From NCBI GenBank assembly GCA_965225955.1, contig CBDDBX010000028.1:1-38440 (forward strand): a stretch of 38,440 bases of DNA, read 5' to 3'. Each line of letters opens with the position of its first letter. Positions within the stretch are counted from its first letter, which is position 1. This DNA comes from CBDDBX01 sp965225955. GTDB lineage: Bacteria > Acidobacteriota > Aminicenantia > UBA2199. Under the pieces are notes generated by a model. That model worked only from the letters and a program-made list of their open reading frames with translations. It made no database searches and was not told the origin of the DNA. A program made the translations under genes and the position numbers. Below, piece by piece: positions 1-8,484 of this stretch.

Positions 1-920
1 GATTTTGCTTATTCCAGATTCTACATGGAAACCGGAGGTACTGACTCCTGGGAAGGAGTTATGAATGAAGTCAACAGTTCCGGCTTTTTTCTGCAGAGCA
101 GAAAGGTTGTGGTAGCTGTAATCCGGGATTCCAGAAACCTGACTCTTTCAAAAGATAATAAAAAACTCCTGAAAGAGTATATTGCTGCTCCTAATGAGAA
201 CAGTATTCTTATTATTTATCTTTCAATGACCTTATTAAAGATGATTACAGTCAGGTAAAAAAGCAGAAGATTGCGAAACTACTTAAAAGAGTTTGATTCT
301 ACTCATATGACTGTAGTTGATTTTGATGCTATTCATGAGAGAGAGGTCAGAGGTTATCTGAAGCAGACTCTTTCTGACAGAGGATATATGATAACCCCTC
401 CGGCTCTTGACAGGTTAATTGAACTTAAAGGGGAAGACTATATCAACTGCTTAACCAGGTAGAGCGTCTTGAGCTAATTGCTGATGAAAATAAAACCATA
501 GATTCTGATCGGGTGGAACAGATTATTTCAGGTGTTGAGTCCCATTCAATATGGGATCTGGCTGAAGCTATTGAAGGGGAGAATGTTAAGGCTTATCTGA
601 AGATTCTTCAGTATCTCTTTATTAATGGTGTAAAGCCTGCATATATAACAGGAACGCTGATTACTCACTACCATAGAGTGTATTCAGCCAAAAAACTTCT
701 GAAATCCGGTGTGCCGACTAAAGATATAGGCAGAATCCTTAAACAACCGCCTTTTATTCTGAATCGTTTTCTTGGAACAGTCAGGAATTTTCCTGAAGGA
801 AAGATTGCAAAGATTCTGGATGTTATACATAAACTGGATCTTGAGTCAAAATCAGGTGGGGAGGATATGGCTCGTCTGTCTTTACAGAATTTTATATTTC
901 AGGTGAAAATTCTTACCTGA
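1..920 (+). pseudogene. holA: DNA polymerase III delta subunit, 5' partial and interrupted by three frameshifts
   Basis: The delta subunit of the clamp loader opens the sliding clamp in the replisome. Pieces in two frames join into one HolA-like protein: an open frame from base 1, a central part ending near 462, and a C-terminal part to 920 with the typical SIWDLAEAI and PPFILNRFL segments. Joining them needs about one base gained near 232 (after CTTTCAA), one base lost in the AAAA run near 290 and one base gained near 446. The first two compensate each other. The N-terminal ATP-binding-like domain lies outside the window. holA is essential, so three indels in 220 bp suggest sequence errors (two are at A runs) at least as much as true decay. 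The gene sits just upstream of the repeat-protein operon. Confidence 0.75.
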
Positions 921-935
921 TAAAGCTTAAAGGAT

Positions 936-2558
936 ATGAGTAAAAGGGAACTGGAACTAATTCTCACAAGTTATAACAAAATAGAAGAGAGGAAGTTCAT
1001 TTCTGAAATCTCAGATTTTGCAGAAAAGGGCCGTAAATATATTCTTCCTGCATTTTCAGAAATTGTAGAGAGTGAATCTGTATCTCTTCATCTTAAATAT
1101 CTGGTTATAAAAACTATGGGGGTTCTGAAGTATCAGGAGTTTATTCCCATACTGGCTGTTATGAAAAGGCCGGGAGAAAAGATAAGAATTGTTCTGGAAG
1201 CAGTAAGAAGCCTTGTACAGTATGGTTCGGTTGAAGCTTACAAAATTATCGTGGATTTTATTGATGCTTCTCATAATGATGAGCACAGGGAACCACTGGA
1301 ATCCCAGGTTAAGGAGATGGTTAGTGATACTCCTCTTATCTACTATTACGATATCCTTTACAGACAGAAGATCAGAATTCAGGATGACCTCTACAAAGGG
1401 ATAGATCTTCTTGCTGAGAATCTTGAAGAGAGTGATATAGCTGAACTATCCCGGATATTTGAAACTGAATCAACAACTCTGTCCCACGGATTGCTCATGG
1501 TAATGGAGCAGAATCCTTCAAGAGTATATTATGCAAATATATACAGATATTTTACAAAGCGTCTGAAAGTTTCTGCTGAAAGAGAATTCAGACTTATTTT
1601 AAATACCCTGGTAAGTTGTGCACTGCTTTTTGGAAGCAGGGATAAGATATTCAACAACCTTAAAAAGCATATTCCAGAGCTTCGTGGTCTGAAGAGAAAT
1701 ATATACATAATGACACTTCTGCGTTTTGGTAAAGATGAAACAGTGGATTATATTACAGAGGTGTATCAGGAGCTTCCTGCAAAACATAAAGCTGCTGTGT
1801 TTGATAATCTGCAGCACAATTTCAGAGGAAGGGATTTTGCCCGGCAGCAGATGCTGCTGGAACCGGAAGAGCTTGTTGTGGATTCTATCATCTCTTTTCT
1901 TGCAGCTGCCGGGGATACTGTATTTCTCAGTAGTATTGCCAGAGATAAGCCGGAAGATATGAAGGTGAAGGTACTGGATATGGTGCTCTCTGTAGAGAAT
2001 CAGGATGTTTCTGAGGATGTGGCAGATTTCATAGTACCTGGAAGCAATAGTGAATCTGTCAGAATGGTACTGAAATATATTCTTAACAGAAAGGCTGATA
2101 AATATTACGATCTTGTGAAAGATGTGTGGAATTCAGATCCGTCAGCTGATATCAGATCAACTATAGTGAGAAACTGTGCCACTTTTAATCCCTTTAACAG
2201 AGAGAAGGTGCTGGAAATGGTATTTGATTCAGTATCTGAGCATCGTGGACCGGATAAAGACCTGCTTATTACTGTTTCCGGTATAATCAATTCCGGTGAA
2301 CATGACATTACAGTTGTGAGGGATTATGTTAACCGTATTCTGGTGATGATGGAGCAGGCAGAAGCAGAAGAGATTGTAAACTATATATATTTCTTTGATA
2401 CAACGGAGATTGAAGATGCAGATCTGTGGGACCTGATTAAAGATGAACTGAGAATGGTTCAGAATACTCTGCTTGTAGAAAAGAAAGAAGAACAGATGGT
2501 AAAGATGATACACTACCTGATTAAGAAAATAGACAAGAAGCTTCTTCTTGGAAGATGA
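936..2558 (+). CDS. Alpha-helical repeat protein (HEAT/ARM-like), function unknown
   Basis: A 540-residue protein without signal peptide or membrane segment. It is made of repeated amphipathic helix pairs of about 35-40 residues, for example residues 20-110 with LKYLVIKTMGVLKYQEFIPIL, which resembles a HEAT repeat. This suggests a cytoplasmic scaffold, but I recognise no catalytic motif. The ATG follows AAAGGAT with only one base between, so ribosome binding looks poor. No better upstream start exists, because the holA stop is 15 bases away. Its last codons overlap the TPR gene by 4 bp (ATGA), so the two are probably translationally coupled. Function is not assigned. Confidence 0.7.
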   Translation: MSKRELELILTSYNKIEERKFISEISDFAEKGRKYILPAFSEIVESESVSLHLKYLVIKTMGVLKYQEFIPILAVMKRPGEKIRIVLEAVRSLVQYGSVEAYKIIVDFIDASHNDEHREPLESQVKEMVSDTPLIYYYDILYRQKIRIQDDLYKGIDLLAENLEESDIAELSRIFETESTTLSHGLLMVMEQNPSRVYYANIYRYFTKRLKVSAEREFRLILNTLVSCALLFGSRDKIFNNLKKHIPELRGLKRNIYIMTLLRFGKDETVDYITEVYQELPAKHKAAVFDNLQHNFRGRDFARQQMLLEPEELVVDSIISFLAAAGDTVFLSSIARDKPEDMKVKVLDMVLSVENQDVSEDVADFIVPGSNSESVRMVLKYILNRKADKYYDLVKDVWNSDPSADIRSTIVRNCATFNPFNREKVLEMVFDSVSEHRGPDKDLLITVSGIINSGEHDITVVRDYVNRILVMMEQAEAEEIVNYIYFFDTTEIEDADLWDLIKDELRMVQNTLLVEKKEEQMVKMIHYLIKKIDKKLLLGR

Positions 2559-4387
2559 GTGATGAATTGAAAAGACTATTATTTATATATACGACGATTA
2601 TAATTTTAGTATTACCCCTTAAAGCCTATAACAGAAAGAGTTCATGGAACTGTTACATAAAATCCTCCTTTCTTATTAACCAGGGGAAACTGAAAGAGGC
2701 AGAGACATTGATAGACACATATCTGAAGATGTCAGGGGATGATTATGCTCTGCTTGCGGAAAAAGCCGTTGTCAGAAAGCTTCAGGGAGGAAGTTTTCAG
2801 GAAGTAAAAGAGATACTGGAACGGTCACGCACTATCTCATCAGGGTATTTCAGATCCACTTTCCTGCTGGCATCAATTATGTATGATGAGTATTCAAAAG
2901 ATCGTGAGAATACAGCACTTCTGAAAAAGTCTTCTGAACTGGCAGATAAGGTACTGGTTCAGAATCCTCTCTTTTTTGAAGGAACAGTACTGGCAGGAAT
3001 AATATCTGTAGATCTTAAAGAGTATAAAAAAGCGATTTCCCTTCTTAAAGATGCGGAAAAACTCAACAACACTTCCTATCTTGTATATTACCGTATGGCA
3101 GCCTGTTACAGTCGTATGGGAAAGAAAGACGAAGAACTGAAGGCTCTGAAGAAAGCCCTCAATATAAGAAGGGAGAACCCGGAAGTACTTGGCCGGATAT
3201 CTGACCTTCTTATTGAGAATGGAAAATATGGCGAAGCTTCTGAATATCTGGAGAAACTTACAGCTCTTGTGCCATCAGACAAGAACTCACTGTATCGTTA
3301 TCTCTACTCACTTTTTCTTGCTCAGGAATCAGAACAGTTTCTGAAGAAAGTTAAGAATTACGATATCAGGGGTGTAAATCCTATTATATATGCTAAAGCC
3401 ATAGTTCTGATTGGAATGGAGAAGTATGAAGCTGCTGATAAAGTAATGGCTGATGTTGAGAAAAGGGATGATAAATACTATCTGCTTAAGTCAGATATTG
3501 CATTAAGAACCGGAAGGTATTTTGATGCATGGAAGATGCTGGGAACTCTGGATGTGAAATTCAGAAAAGGCAGTTTCTACAGTATGTATATAGAATCCAT
3601 GCTGGGACTTACTCTTTACAGCGATGTACTTGAACTCTACAACTCCATGCCGGATGACAGTTCGCGGAAACTTGGGCGTAATGATCTTGGTAATGTACTT
3701 CTTGCCTGCTCAAAGAACGGTAATTATATTCTTGCTTCAAAAGTTCTTGAGAGACTTCTGGAAAAATCGGAGAAGAATCAGAAGAAGCGGCTTGAACTTC
3801 TTAAAAAAAGACTGGAGGAATTCAGAAGAAGAGAGATGCCTGAAAAGCTTGGGTGCATGGGAAATCTTGAAGCAGAAATATTGATAAACTTTCTTAAATA
3901 CAGAAAAGATTATGAGAGTGCGGTGAAATATATGGAGCAGGGCTATAGAAAATGTCCTGGAATAAATAAAGGGCTGGAATTATCAAATCTTTACTGGCTT
4001 GCAGGCAGAAGTGATGACTCTTTCAGACTTCTGAAAAAGCTGTTTAAGAGATATAAAGATGTTGCTGCTGTAATGAATTCCTATGCTTATACTCTTGCAA
4101 AAGAGGGTAAGAAACTGAAAAAAGCTGCAGATCTTGCTAAAAAGGCTCTGGAAAAAAGCGGTAATGATCCGGCGATTATGGATACTTATGGATACATTCT
4201 GCTCAGATCAGGTGATGTGAAACGGGCAGAGAGATATCTTGAAAAAGCAGCAGAGATGCTTCCTTTTGATAAAGAGGTCAGAGGGCACCTCATAGATCTG
4301 TACAGAAAGAGTGGAAATAAAGAGAAGCTCAAAGCTCTTGAACTTAAACTGAAGAAAAACCATGACAAATCCGGAGGGGATAAATGA
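2555..4387 (+). CDS. Exported tetratricopeptide-repeat protein
   Basis: A 610-residue protein with an N-terminal hydrophobic stretch (about residues 8-24) that acts as signal peptide or membrane anchor. The rest is TPR-type helical pairs. Clear units lie at about residues 150-240 (YKKAISLLKDAEKLN; KYGEASEYLEKLTALVP) and 500-600 (DLAKKALEKSGNDPAIMDTYGY, then RAERYLEKAAEMLPFDKEV). TPR proteins in this position, followed by a LolB-like lipoprotein and ispE, are common in deltaproteobacterial-type genomes. A role in envelope assembly or lipoprotein handling is therefore plausible, but it is inferred from position only. It overlaps both neighbours by 4 bp, indicating one operon from 936 to ispE. 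Confidence 0.8.
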   Translation: MSDELKRLLFIYTTIIILVLPLKAYNRKSSWNCYIKSSFLINQGKLKEAETLIDTYLKMSGDDYALLAEKAVVRKLQGGSFQEVKEILERSRTISSGYFRSTFLLASIMYDEYSKDRENTALLKKSSELADKVLVQNPLFFEGTVLAGIISVDLKEYKKAISLLKDAEKLNNTSYLVYYRMAACYSRMGKKDEELKALKKALNIRRENPEVLGRISDLLIENGKYGEASEYLEKLTALVPSDKNSLYRYLYSLFLAQESEQFLKKVKNYDIRGVNPIIYAKAIVLIGMEKYEAADKVMADVEKRDDKYYLLKSDIALRTGRYFDAWKMLGTLDVKFRKGSFYSMYIESMLGLTLYSDVLELYNSMPDDSSRKLGRNDLGNVLLACSKNGNYILASKVLERLLEKSEKNQKKRLELLKKRLEEFRRREMPEKLGCMGNLEAEILINFLKYRKDYESAVKYMEQGYRKCPGINKGLELSNLYWLAGRSDDSFRLLKKLFKRYKDVAAVMNSYAYTLAKEGKKLKKAADLAKKALEKSGNDPAIMDTYGYILLRSGDVKRAERYLEKAAEMLPFDKEVRGHLIDLYRKSGNKEKLKALELKLKKNHDKSGGDK

Positions 4388-4947
4388 TAAGACGCTTCTC
4401 TGTCATAGTTATCCTGTCACTCTTTATAATAAGTGGGTGTGCTGGTATTAAACCTGCATCTGAAAGCGATCCTCATTGTAGCAGAATCAAACTCAAAGTA
4501 AAAGTAAGAGGTGAGCAGGAGAGATACTCCACTACAATTGTAGTTAAGTTCAGAGAAAATCGTATCAAGATGTTTTTTCTGGGGGGTGTTGTGAAGCAGG
4601 TTTTTATGAAGTTGCTAACGGGAAATGAGAAAACTATACTTGTTAACAGCAGAAAAAAGAGATACTGGGAAGGGAGCTTCTCAACTCTTACAGAGAGAAT
4701 GTGGGGAGTAACTGTAACATCTGATGAATTTATAAAACTTATCAGTAAAGGGGATGTGCCGGAAGCTGCTTCAAGAAGGCTTAAGGTAACGTTTACCGGA
4801 GATTTTCCTTCTGCCTTCAGAATTATTGACAGTAAAAGAGAAATTTCTATAAAGAATGGAAAAGTGACAGATAGCAAAGACAGCTTTACTCTATCAGTTC
4901 GCGGATATAAAAGAGTAACCCTTAGTGAGGTGTTCAACAATGATTAG
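4384..4947 (+). CDS. Lipoprotein in the LolB position (DUF4292/LolB-like)
   Basis: A 187-residue lipoprotein with signal peptide MIRRFSVIVILSLFIISGC; the lipobox ISGC predicts acylation at Cys19. The remainder is beta-rich with short alternating hydrophobic strands, as in the half-barrel LolA/LolB/DUF4292 fold that carries lipoproteins to the outer membrane. Direct sequence evidence for LolB is weak; the argument is mostly position. In E. coli lolB lies directly upstream of ispE and prs, and the same order is seen here. It overlaps the TPR gene by 4 bp and ispE by 8 bp. Alternatives are another outer-membrane biogenesis lipoprotein or one of unknown role. Confidence 0.65.
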   Translation: MIRRFSVIVILSLFIISGCAGIKPASESDPHCSRIKLKVKVRGEQERYSTTIVVKFRENRIKMFFLGGVVKQVFMKLLTGNEKTILVNSRKKRYWEGSFSTLTERMWGVTVTSDEFIKLISKGDVPEAASRRLKVTFTGDFPSAFRIIDSKREISIKNGKVTDSKDSFTLSVRGYKRVTLSEVFNND

Positions 4948-5863
4948 ATTAAGATCCTGTGCAAAGATAAATCTTGGACTTGAGATTGTGCGTAAAAGGG
5001 AAGATGGCTTTCATGATCTGAAGACTATATTTCAGACAGTAGATCTCTGGGACACAATTGATATAACAAAAGTTAATGAAGAAGATGTATATATAGAAGG
5101 TTCAGATCCTGAAATAGACTGGAACTCTGAGAGTAATACCATAAAGAAGGCATTCAGAGCTATCATGTCTGAGTACCCTGTTAAGGGAGGCTTCAGAGTA
5201 AAGGTCGGGAAAAATATACCTGCTGGTGGTGGTCTGGGGGGAGGTAGTGGTAATGCTGCTGTTGTAATGCTGTGGCTTAACAACGAGTTTAATCTCAATA
5301 TCCCTGCAGATAAAATGATAGAGATGAGTAAAAAAATCGGAGCAGATGTTCCATTTTTCCTTTTTGGAGGTACAGCACTTGCAGAAGGAACAGGTGAAAA
5401 AATAGAACTTATTTCCGATGGAATTACCAGGAAAATTGCTCTGATAAACCCCGGAATTGTAGTAAATACCGGAGTTGTTTTTTCCAGGTTCAGCTTGACA
5501 AAGAGGCAATTAGAAAGTAAAATATCAATCTTTTGTGAATCCGGTAATTTATCGCAATTGAGGAATGATCTTGAGAAAACTACTTTCGGGATGTTTCCTG
5601 AAATTGCCTCTATAAAAGAAAAACTGGAGGAACATGGCTGTGAGCTTGTACTGATGAGTGGTAGTGGCTCATCGGTTTTCGCTGTAATAGATGACTCTGT
5701 GGAAGAGATTCTGAAAAAAAGATTTGAGAATATCAGAATTATCAATACAGTGAGCAGAGAAGAGTATATAGCAAAGATTGGGGCGTCGCCAAGCGGTAAG
5801 GCATCGGTTTTTGGAGCCGACACTGCGGAGGTTCGAATCCTCCCGCCCCAGAGGAAAAAATAG
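4940..5863 (+). CDS. ispE: 4-diphosphocytidyl-2-C-methyl-D-erythritol kinase, frame reads through a tRNA gene
   Basis: IspE phosphorylates the 2-hydroxyl of CDP-methylerythritol in the MEP isoprenoid pathway. The GHMP-kinase signature PAGGGLGGGSGNAA lies near residues 95-108, with the N-terminal CAKINLGLEIV and C-terminal MSGSGSSVFAV also typical. I choose the ATG at 4940, with GAGG about nine bases upstream; a GTG at 4925 is in frame but has no better support. The family usually ends at about 280 residues. Here codon 280 is the first inside tRNA-Gln, and no stop occurs until 5861, so the predicted protein carries 28 extra residues beginning IGASPSGKASVFGA that are translated tRNA. RNase P cleavage of a joint transcript would leave an ispE mRNA without a stop. 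Confidence 0.93.
   Translation: MIRLRSCAKINLGLEIVRKREDGFHDLKTIFQTVDLWDTIDITKVNEEDVYIEGSDPEIDWNSESNTIKKAFRAIMSEYPVKGGFRVKVGKNIPAGGGLGGGSGNAAVVMLWLNNEFNLNIPADKMIEMSKKIGADVPFFLFGGTALAEGTGEKIELISDGITRKIALINPGIVVNTGVVFSRFSLTKRQLESKISIFCESGNLSQLRNDLEKTTFGMFPEIASIKEKLEEHGCELVLMSGSGSSVFAVIDDSVEEILKKRFENIRIINTVSREEYIAKIGASPSGKASVFGADTAEVRILPPQRKK
5724..5751 (+). promoter_or_regulatory. Possible promoter for tRNA-Gln inside ispE
   Basis: TTGAGA (5724-5729), 16 bases, then TACAGT (5746-5751). A transcript would start about 20 bases before the tRNA. Each box matches the sigma-70 consensus at four of six positions, so this is suggestive only. A separate promoter would help explain how the tRNA is made without cutting the ispE mRNA. 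Confidence 0.3.
5779..5851 (+). tRNA. tRNA-Gln (anticodon TTG)
   Basis: A full cloverleaf can be drawn. The acceptor arm TGGGGCG pairs with CGCCCCA over seven base pairs, with G as discriminator base. The D-arm is GCC/GGC. The anticodon stem TCGGT/GCCGA encloses loop TTTTGGA, giving anticodon TTG, which reads CAA. The T-arm GGAGG/CCTCC encloses TTCGAAT. The variable loop is six bases (CACTGC). CCA is not encoded. The first G of the following GAGG is the discriminator base, so the nearest ribosome-binding-like site of prs touches the tRNA 3' end. The gene lies wholly inside the ispE reading frame. Confidence 0.95.
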
Positions 5864-5867
5864 ATAA

Positions 5868-6806
5868 ATGAAAGAAAATCAACCCCTTATTTTTAGTGGT
5901 TCTTCAAATCAGAGGCTGGCTGAACATGTAGCTTCTGAATTGGGCCTGGATCTTGCAAAATGTGGTATTGGTACCTTCTCTGATGGGGAAATCCGCTTTC
6001 AGAGCTGGGAAAATGTAAGAGGTAAAGATGTTTTTGTTGTTCAGTCTCTTACAAAAGATATCAATTTTCATATTATGGAACTCCTTCTTATGGCAGATGC
6101 ATTCAAAAGAGCTTCAGCAAAAAGAGTAACGGCAGTTATTCCTTACTATGCTTATGCACGCCAGGATAGAAAAGATCGTCCAAGAGTTCCGATTTCAGCA
6201 AAACTCATTGCAGACTTACTGGAAACTGCTGGTTTCACAAGAGTTCTGACAATTGATCTTCATGCAAACCAGATTCAGGGATTCTTTAATGTTCCCGTTG
6301 ACAATCTGATGGCTTTGCCTATTTTTGTCTCATTCTTTGAGAAAATGGCTCTGGAGGATCTGGTTGTTGTATCACCTGATGCTGGTGGTGTTGAGAGAGC
6401 AAGACTCTTCTCAAAAGCTCTTAAAGCAGGACTTGCAATTGCAGACAAGAGACGTGAACAGGCTAATGTAGCTGAAATTATGCACATCATTGGTGATGTG
6501 AAGGACAAAAACTGTATCATTGTGGATGATATTGTGGATACTGCAGGGACACTGACTGAAACTATTAAAGCTCTTAAGAAAAACGGAGCCAGAAAAGTTT
6601 ATGCGGCATGTACTCACGGAATTTTTTCCGGTAAAGCGATGGAACGTATTTCAGATTCCCCTGTTGAAAAGATATATACAACAGATACTGTGCCTCTACT
6701 GGGTGAAGTTTCTGAAAAGATTGAGGTACTATCAGTAGCCAACCTTTTTGCAGAAGCTGTCAGAAGCGTTCATGACGAGACATCAGTATCCAAATTGTTT
6801 TTATAA
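5868..6806 (+). CDS. prs: Ribose-phosphate pyrophosphokinase
   Basis: This cytoplasmic enzyme makes PRPP from ribose 5-phosphate and ATP for nucleotide, histidine and tryptophan synthesis. The 312-residue length is normal. Motifs in order are FSDGEIRFQ near residue 38, PYYAYARQDRKDRPRVPIS near 98, the metal-binding TIDLHANQIQGFF near 128, VVSPDAGGVERA near 166 and the PRPP loop IIVDDIVDTAGT near 216. It starts four bases after the ispE stop. The only ribosome-binding-like sequence, GAGG at 5851-5854, is 13 bases from the ATG and overlaps the tRNA 3' end, so cleavage of the tRNA could affect translation. Confidence 0.97.
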   Translation: MKENQPLIFSGSSNQRLAEHVASELGLDLAKCGIGTFSDGEIRFQSWENVRGKDVFVVQSLTKDINFHIMELLLMADAFKRASAKRVTAVIPYYAYARQDRKDRPRVPISAKLIADLLETAGFTRVLTIDLHANQIQGFFNVPVDNLMALPIFVSFFEKMALEDLVVVSPDAGGVERARLFSKALKAGLAIADKRREQANVAEIMHIIGDVKDKNCIIVDDIVDTAGTLTETIKALKKNGARKVYAACTHGIFSGKAMERISDSPVEKIYTTDTVPLLGEVSEKIEVLSVANLFAEAVRSVHDETSVSKLFL

Positions 6807-6822
6807 TAAGAGAGGTGACTAA

Positions 6823-7434
6823 ATGGAGAATATAATATCCTTTAACGCTGAGAACAGAACAGAAACCGGAAAGAAAATTGCCAAACAGCTGAGAGCGTCA
6901 GGCAAAATTCCTGCGATCATCTATGGCGGTAACAAAGAGTCTATTGCAATTGCTATTGATGTAAACGATGTTAAAGCTCTCATGAAAACTGAGAAAAAGG
7001 CAAACAGCGTACTCAGATTCCATCGTGGTGACGTAACTGTTGATGCTATGCTGAAAGAACTGCAGTGGGATTATCTGTCAGATAATATCATACACGCAGA
7101 TTTTGTTAGAGTTAATCTGGAAGAAACAATCGATGTTTCAGTTCCTGTAAAACTGAATGGAACACCTATTGGTGTAAGATTAGAAGATGGTATCCTTGAC
7201 TTTGTTAACAGAGAAGTGGAAATCAGATGTCTGCCAGCAGATATTCCTGCGAAAATTGAAGTTAACATTGATGAGCTTCACTCCAATGAATCAATCAAAG
7301 TAAGTGATATTGATCTTGGTGAAAAAGTAACCTTCCTTTCATCTGATGATATGGTTATCTGTACTGTATCAGGCAAAGTAGCTTCAGATGAAGATGAAGA
7401 AGAAGGCGAAGAAGGCTTAAGCGAAGAGGAGTAA
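6823..7434 (+). CDS. rplY: 50S ribosomal protein L25, long Ctc-type
   Basis: This protein binds 5S rRNA in the large subunit. It has 203 residues in the general-stress Ctc layout. An N-terminal L25 domain of about 90 residues (TGKKIAKQLRASGKIPAIIYGG) is followed by a C-terminal beta domain containing SVPVKLNGTPIGV and a strongly acidic tail of Glu, Asp and Ser. The ATG has a good site, GAGGTGACTAA. The stop TAA is followed three bases later, in the same frame, by the CTG start of pth, so the pth ribosome-binding site lies inside the codons for the acidic tail. Confidence 0.95.
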   Translation: MENIISFNAENRTETGKKIAKQLRASGKIPAIIYGGNKESIAIAIDVNDVKALMKTEKKANSVLRFHRGDVTVDAMLKELQWDYLSDNIIHADFVRVNLEETIDVSVPVKLNGTPIGVRLEDGILDFVNREVEIRCLPADIPAKIEVNIDELHSNESIKVSDIDLGEKVTFLSSDDMVICTVSGKVASDEDEEEGEEGLSEEE

Positions 7435-7437
7435 ACA

Positions 7438-8043
7438 CTGCTTATTGTTGGTCTGGGTAATCCGGGGCCTGAATATCATCTGACTCCTCATAATGCAGGG
7501 TTTCTTTGTATAGATTATCTATGCGGGAAACTTGGATTGGAGCTGGATCATACAGTCAGCCTTAATTATGCGGAAGCTGTAACGGGTGATAACAAGCTGC
7601 GGCTGATTAAGCCTCTGACCTACATGAATCTGTCGGGTAAGGCTCTGGCTGAACTTGCAGATAAGTATTGTGTTGATATAGCTGATACTTATGTTATCTA
7701 TGATGACATAGATATCCCGATGGGAAACATAAGGATCAGAAAGAAGGGTGGTGCCGGAACTCATAATGGTATGAGATCAATTATCTCTTACCTTGGGAGT
7801 GAAGAGTTCCCCCGAATTAGAGTAGGTGTCAAAAGTGAGACTGCCGGGAGTTACGACTCTCTTGCAGACTATGTACTGGGGCCTCTTGATGGAGATGCCC
7901 TCAATACATTGATGGAAGGTGTTCAGTGTGCAGGAGATGCTGTGCTGGATCTTTCGGATAACACTCTTGACATTGTAATGAACAAATATAACAGGAAAAT
8001 AAAATCATCTGGCTCTGAGCCGGAGATTCCTTGCTCCTTGTAA
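7438..8043 (+). CDS. pth: Peptidyl-tRNA hydrolase, apparent CTG start
   Basis: Pth releases peptides from peptidyl-tRNA that drops off the ribosome. The frame begins LLIVGLGNPGPEY, and Pth proteins begin with Met just before LIVGLGNPG, so the start must be the CTG at 7438. GAGGAG lies six bases upstream. No ATG, GTG or TTG exists between the in-frame rplY stop at 7432 and the conserved core. Catalytic and substrate residues are present: Asn in GLGNPG, His in TPHNAGF, Asn in YMNLSG, Asp in YDDIDIPMG and Asn in GTHNGMRSI. The length is 201 residues, normal for the family. A base error changing ATG to CTG is the main alternative. Confidence 0.93.
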   Translation: MLIVGLGNPGPEYHLTPHNAGFLCIDYLCGKLGLELDHTVSLNYAEAVTGDNKLRLIKPLTYMNLSGKALAELADKYCVDIADTYVIYDDIDIPMGNIRIRKKGGAGTHNGMRSIISYLGSEEFPRIRVGVKSETAGSYDSLADYVLGPLDGDALNTLMEGVQCAGDAVLDLSDNTLDIVMNKYNRKIKSSGSEPEIPCSL

Positions 8044-8073
8044 AGAGGGGCTGTTAAACCGAAAGGAGGTATT

Positions 8074-8484
8074 ATGGAAAGACGGTACGAAATCGGGTAT
8101 ATTCTTAACCCCGAAGTTACTGAAGAAGCTATTGTAAAAATCAAAGGCTTTATCAGTAAAATTATTGAAGAATCTGAAGGTAAAATCGAAAAAGTTGATG
8201 AGTGGGGAAGAAAAAGACTAGCTTATCCAATCAACAAATTTAACGATGGTATCTACACATTTGTTACAACTGATGTTAATGGTGCTGCTATTGCAAAAAT
8301 CGAAAGAAGACTGAAACTCAGCGAAGAAGTAATCAGATTTGTTGTAATCAGACTTGATGAAAGACTGAAAAAATCAAACAGATTTGCTAAAAAATGGAAT
8401 CGCGTAGAGAAACTCCAGAAGAGAAGAGCAGAAGCGGAAGCAGAAGCAGCAAAGGAAGAGGAGGCTAAGAATGCAGCAGAATAA
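8074..8484 (+). CDS. rpsF: 30S ribosomal protein S6
   Basis: S6 pairs with S18 on the platform of the small subunit. The protein has 136 residues, beginning MERRYEIGYILNPEV; the central KVDEWGRKRLAYPINKFNDG is typical. A charged Ala/Glu tail extends the C-terminus (AEAEAEAAKEEEAKNAAE). The start has a near-perfect ribosome-binding site, AAAGGAGG, six bases before ATG. rpsR begins inside its last codons, with a 14-bp overlap. No ssb gene sits between rpsF and rpsR, unlike in many bacteria. Confidence 0.97.
   Translation: MERRYEIGYILNPEVTEEAIVKIKGFISKIIEESEGKIEKVDEWGRKRLAYPINKFNDGIYTFVTTDVNGAAIAKIERRLKLSEEVIRFVVIRLDERLKKSNRFAKKWNRVEKLQKRRAEAEAEAAKEEEAKNAAE

Noticed and set aside
4473..4940. 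A 155-codon open frame on the reverse strand
   Set aside because: It mirrors the LolB-position lipoprotein and has no independent support.
5032..5823. A 263-codon open frame on the reverse strand across ispE
   Set aside because: It is antisense to a clear IspE, has low-complexity Ser/Pro/Leu composition and no ribosome-binding site or family motif.
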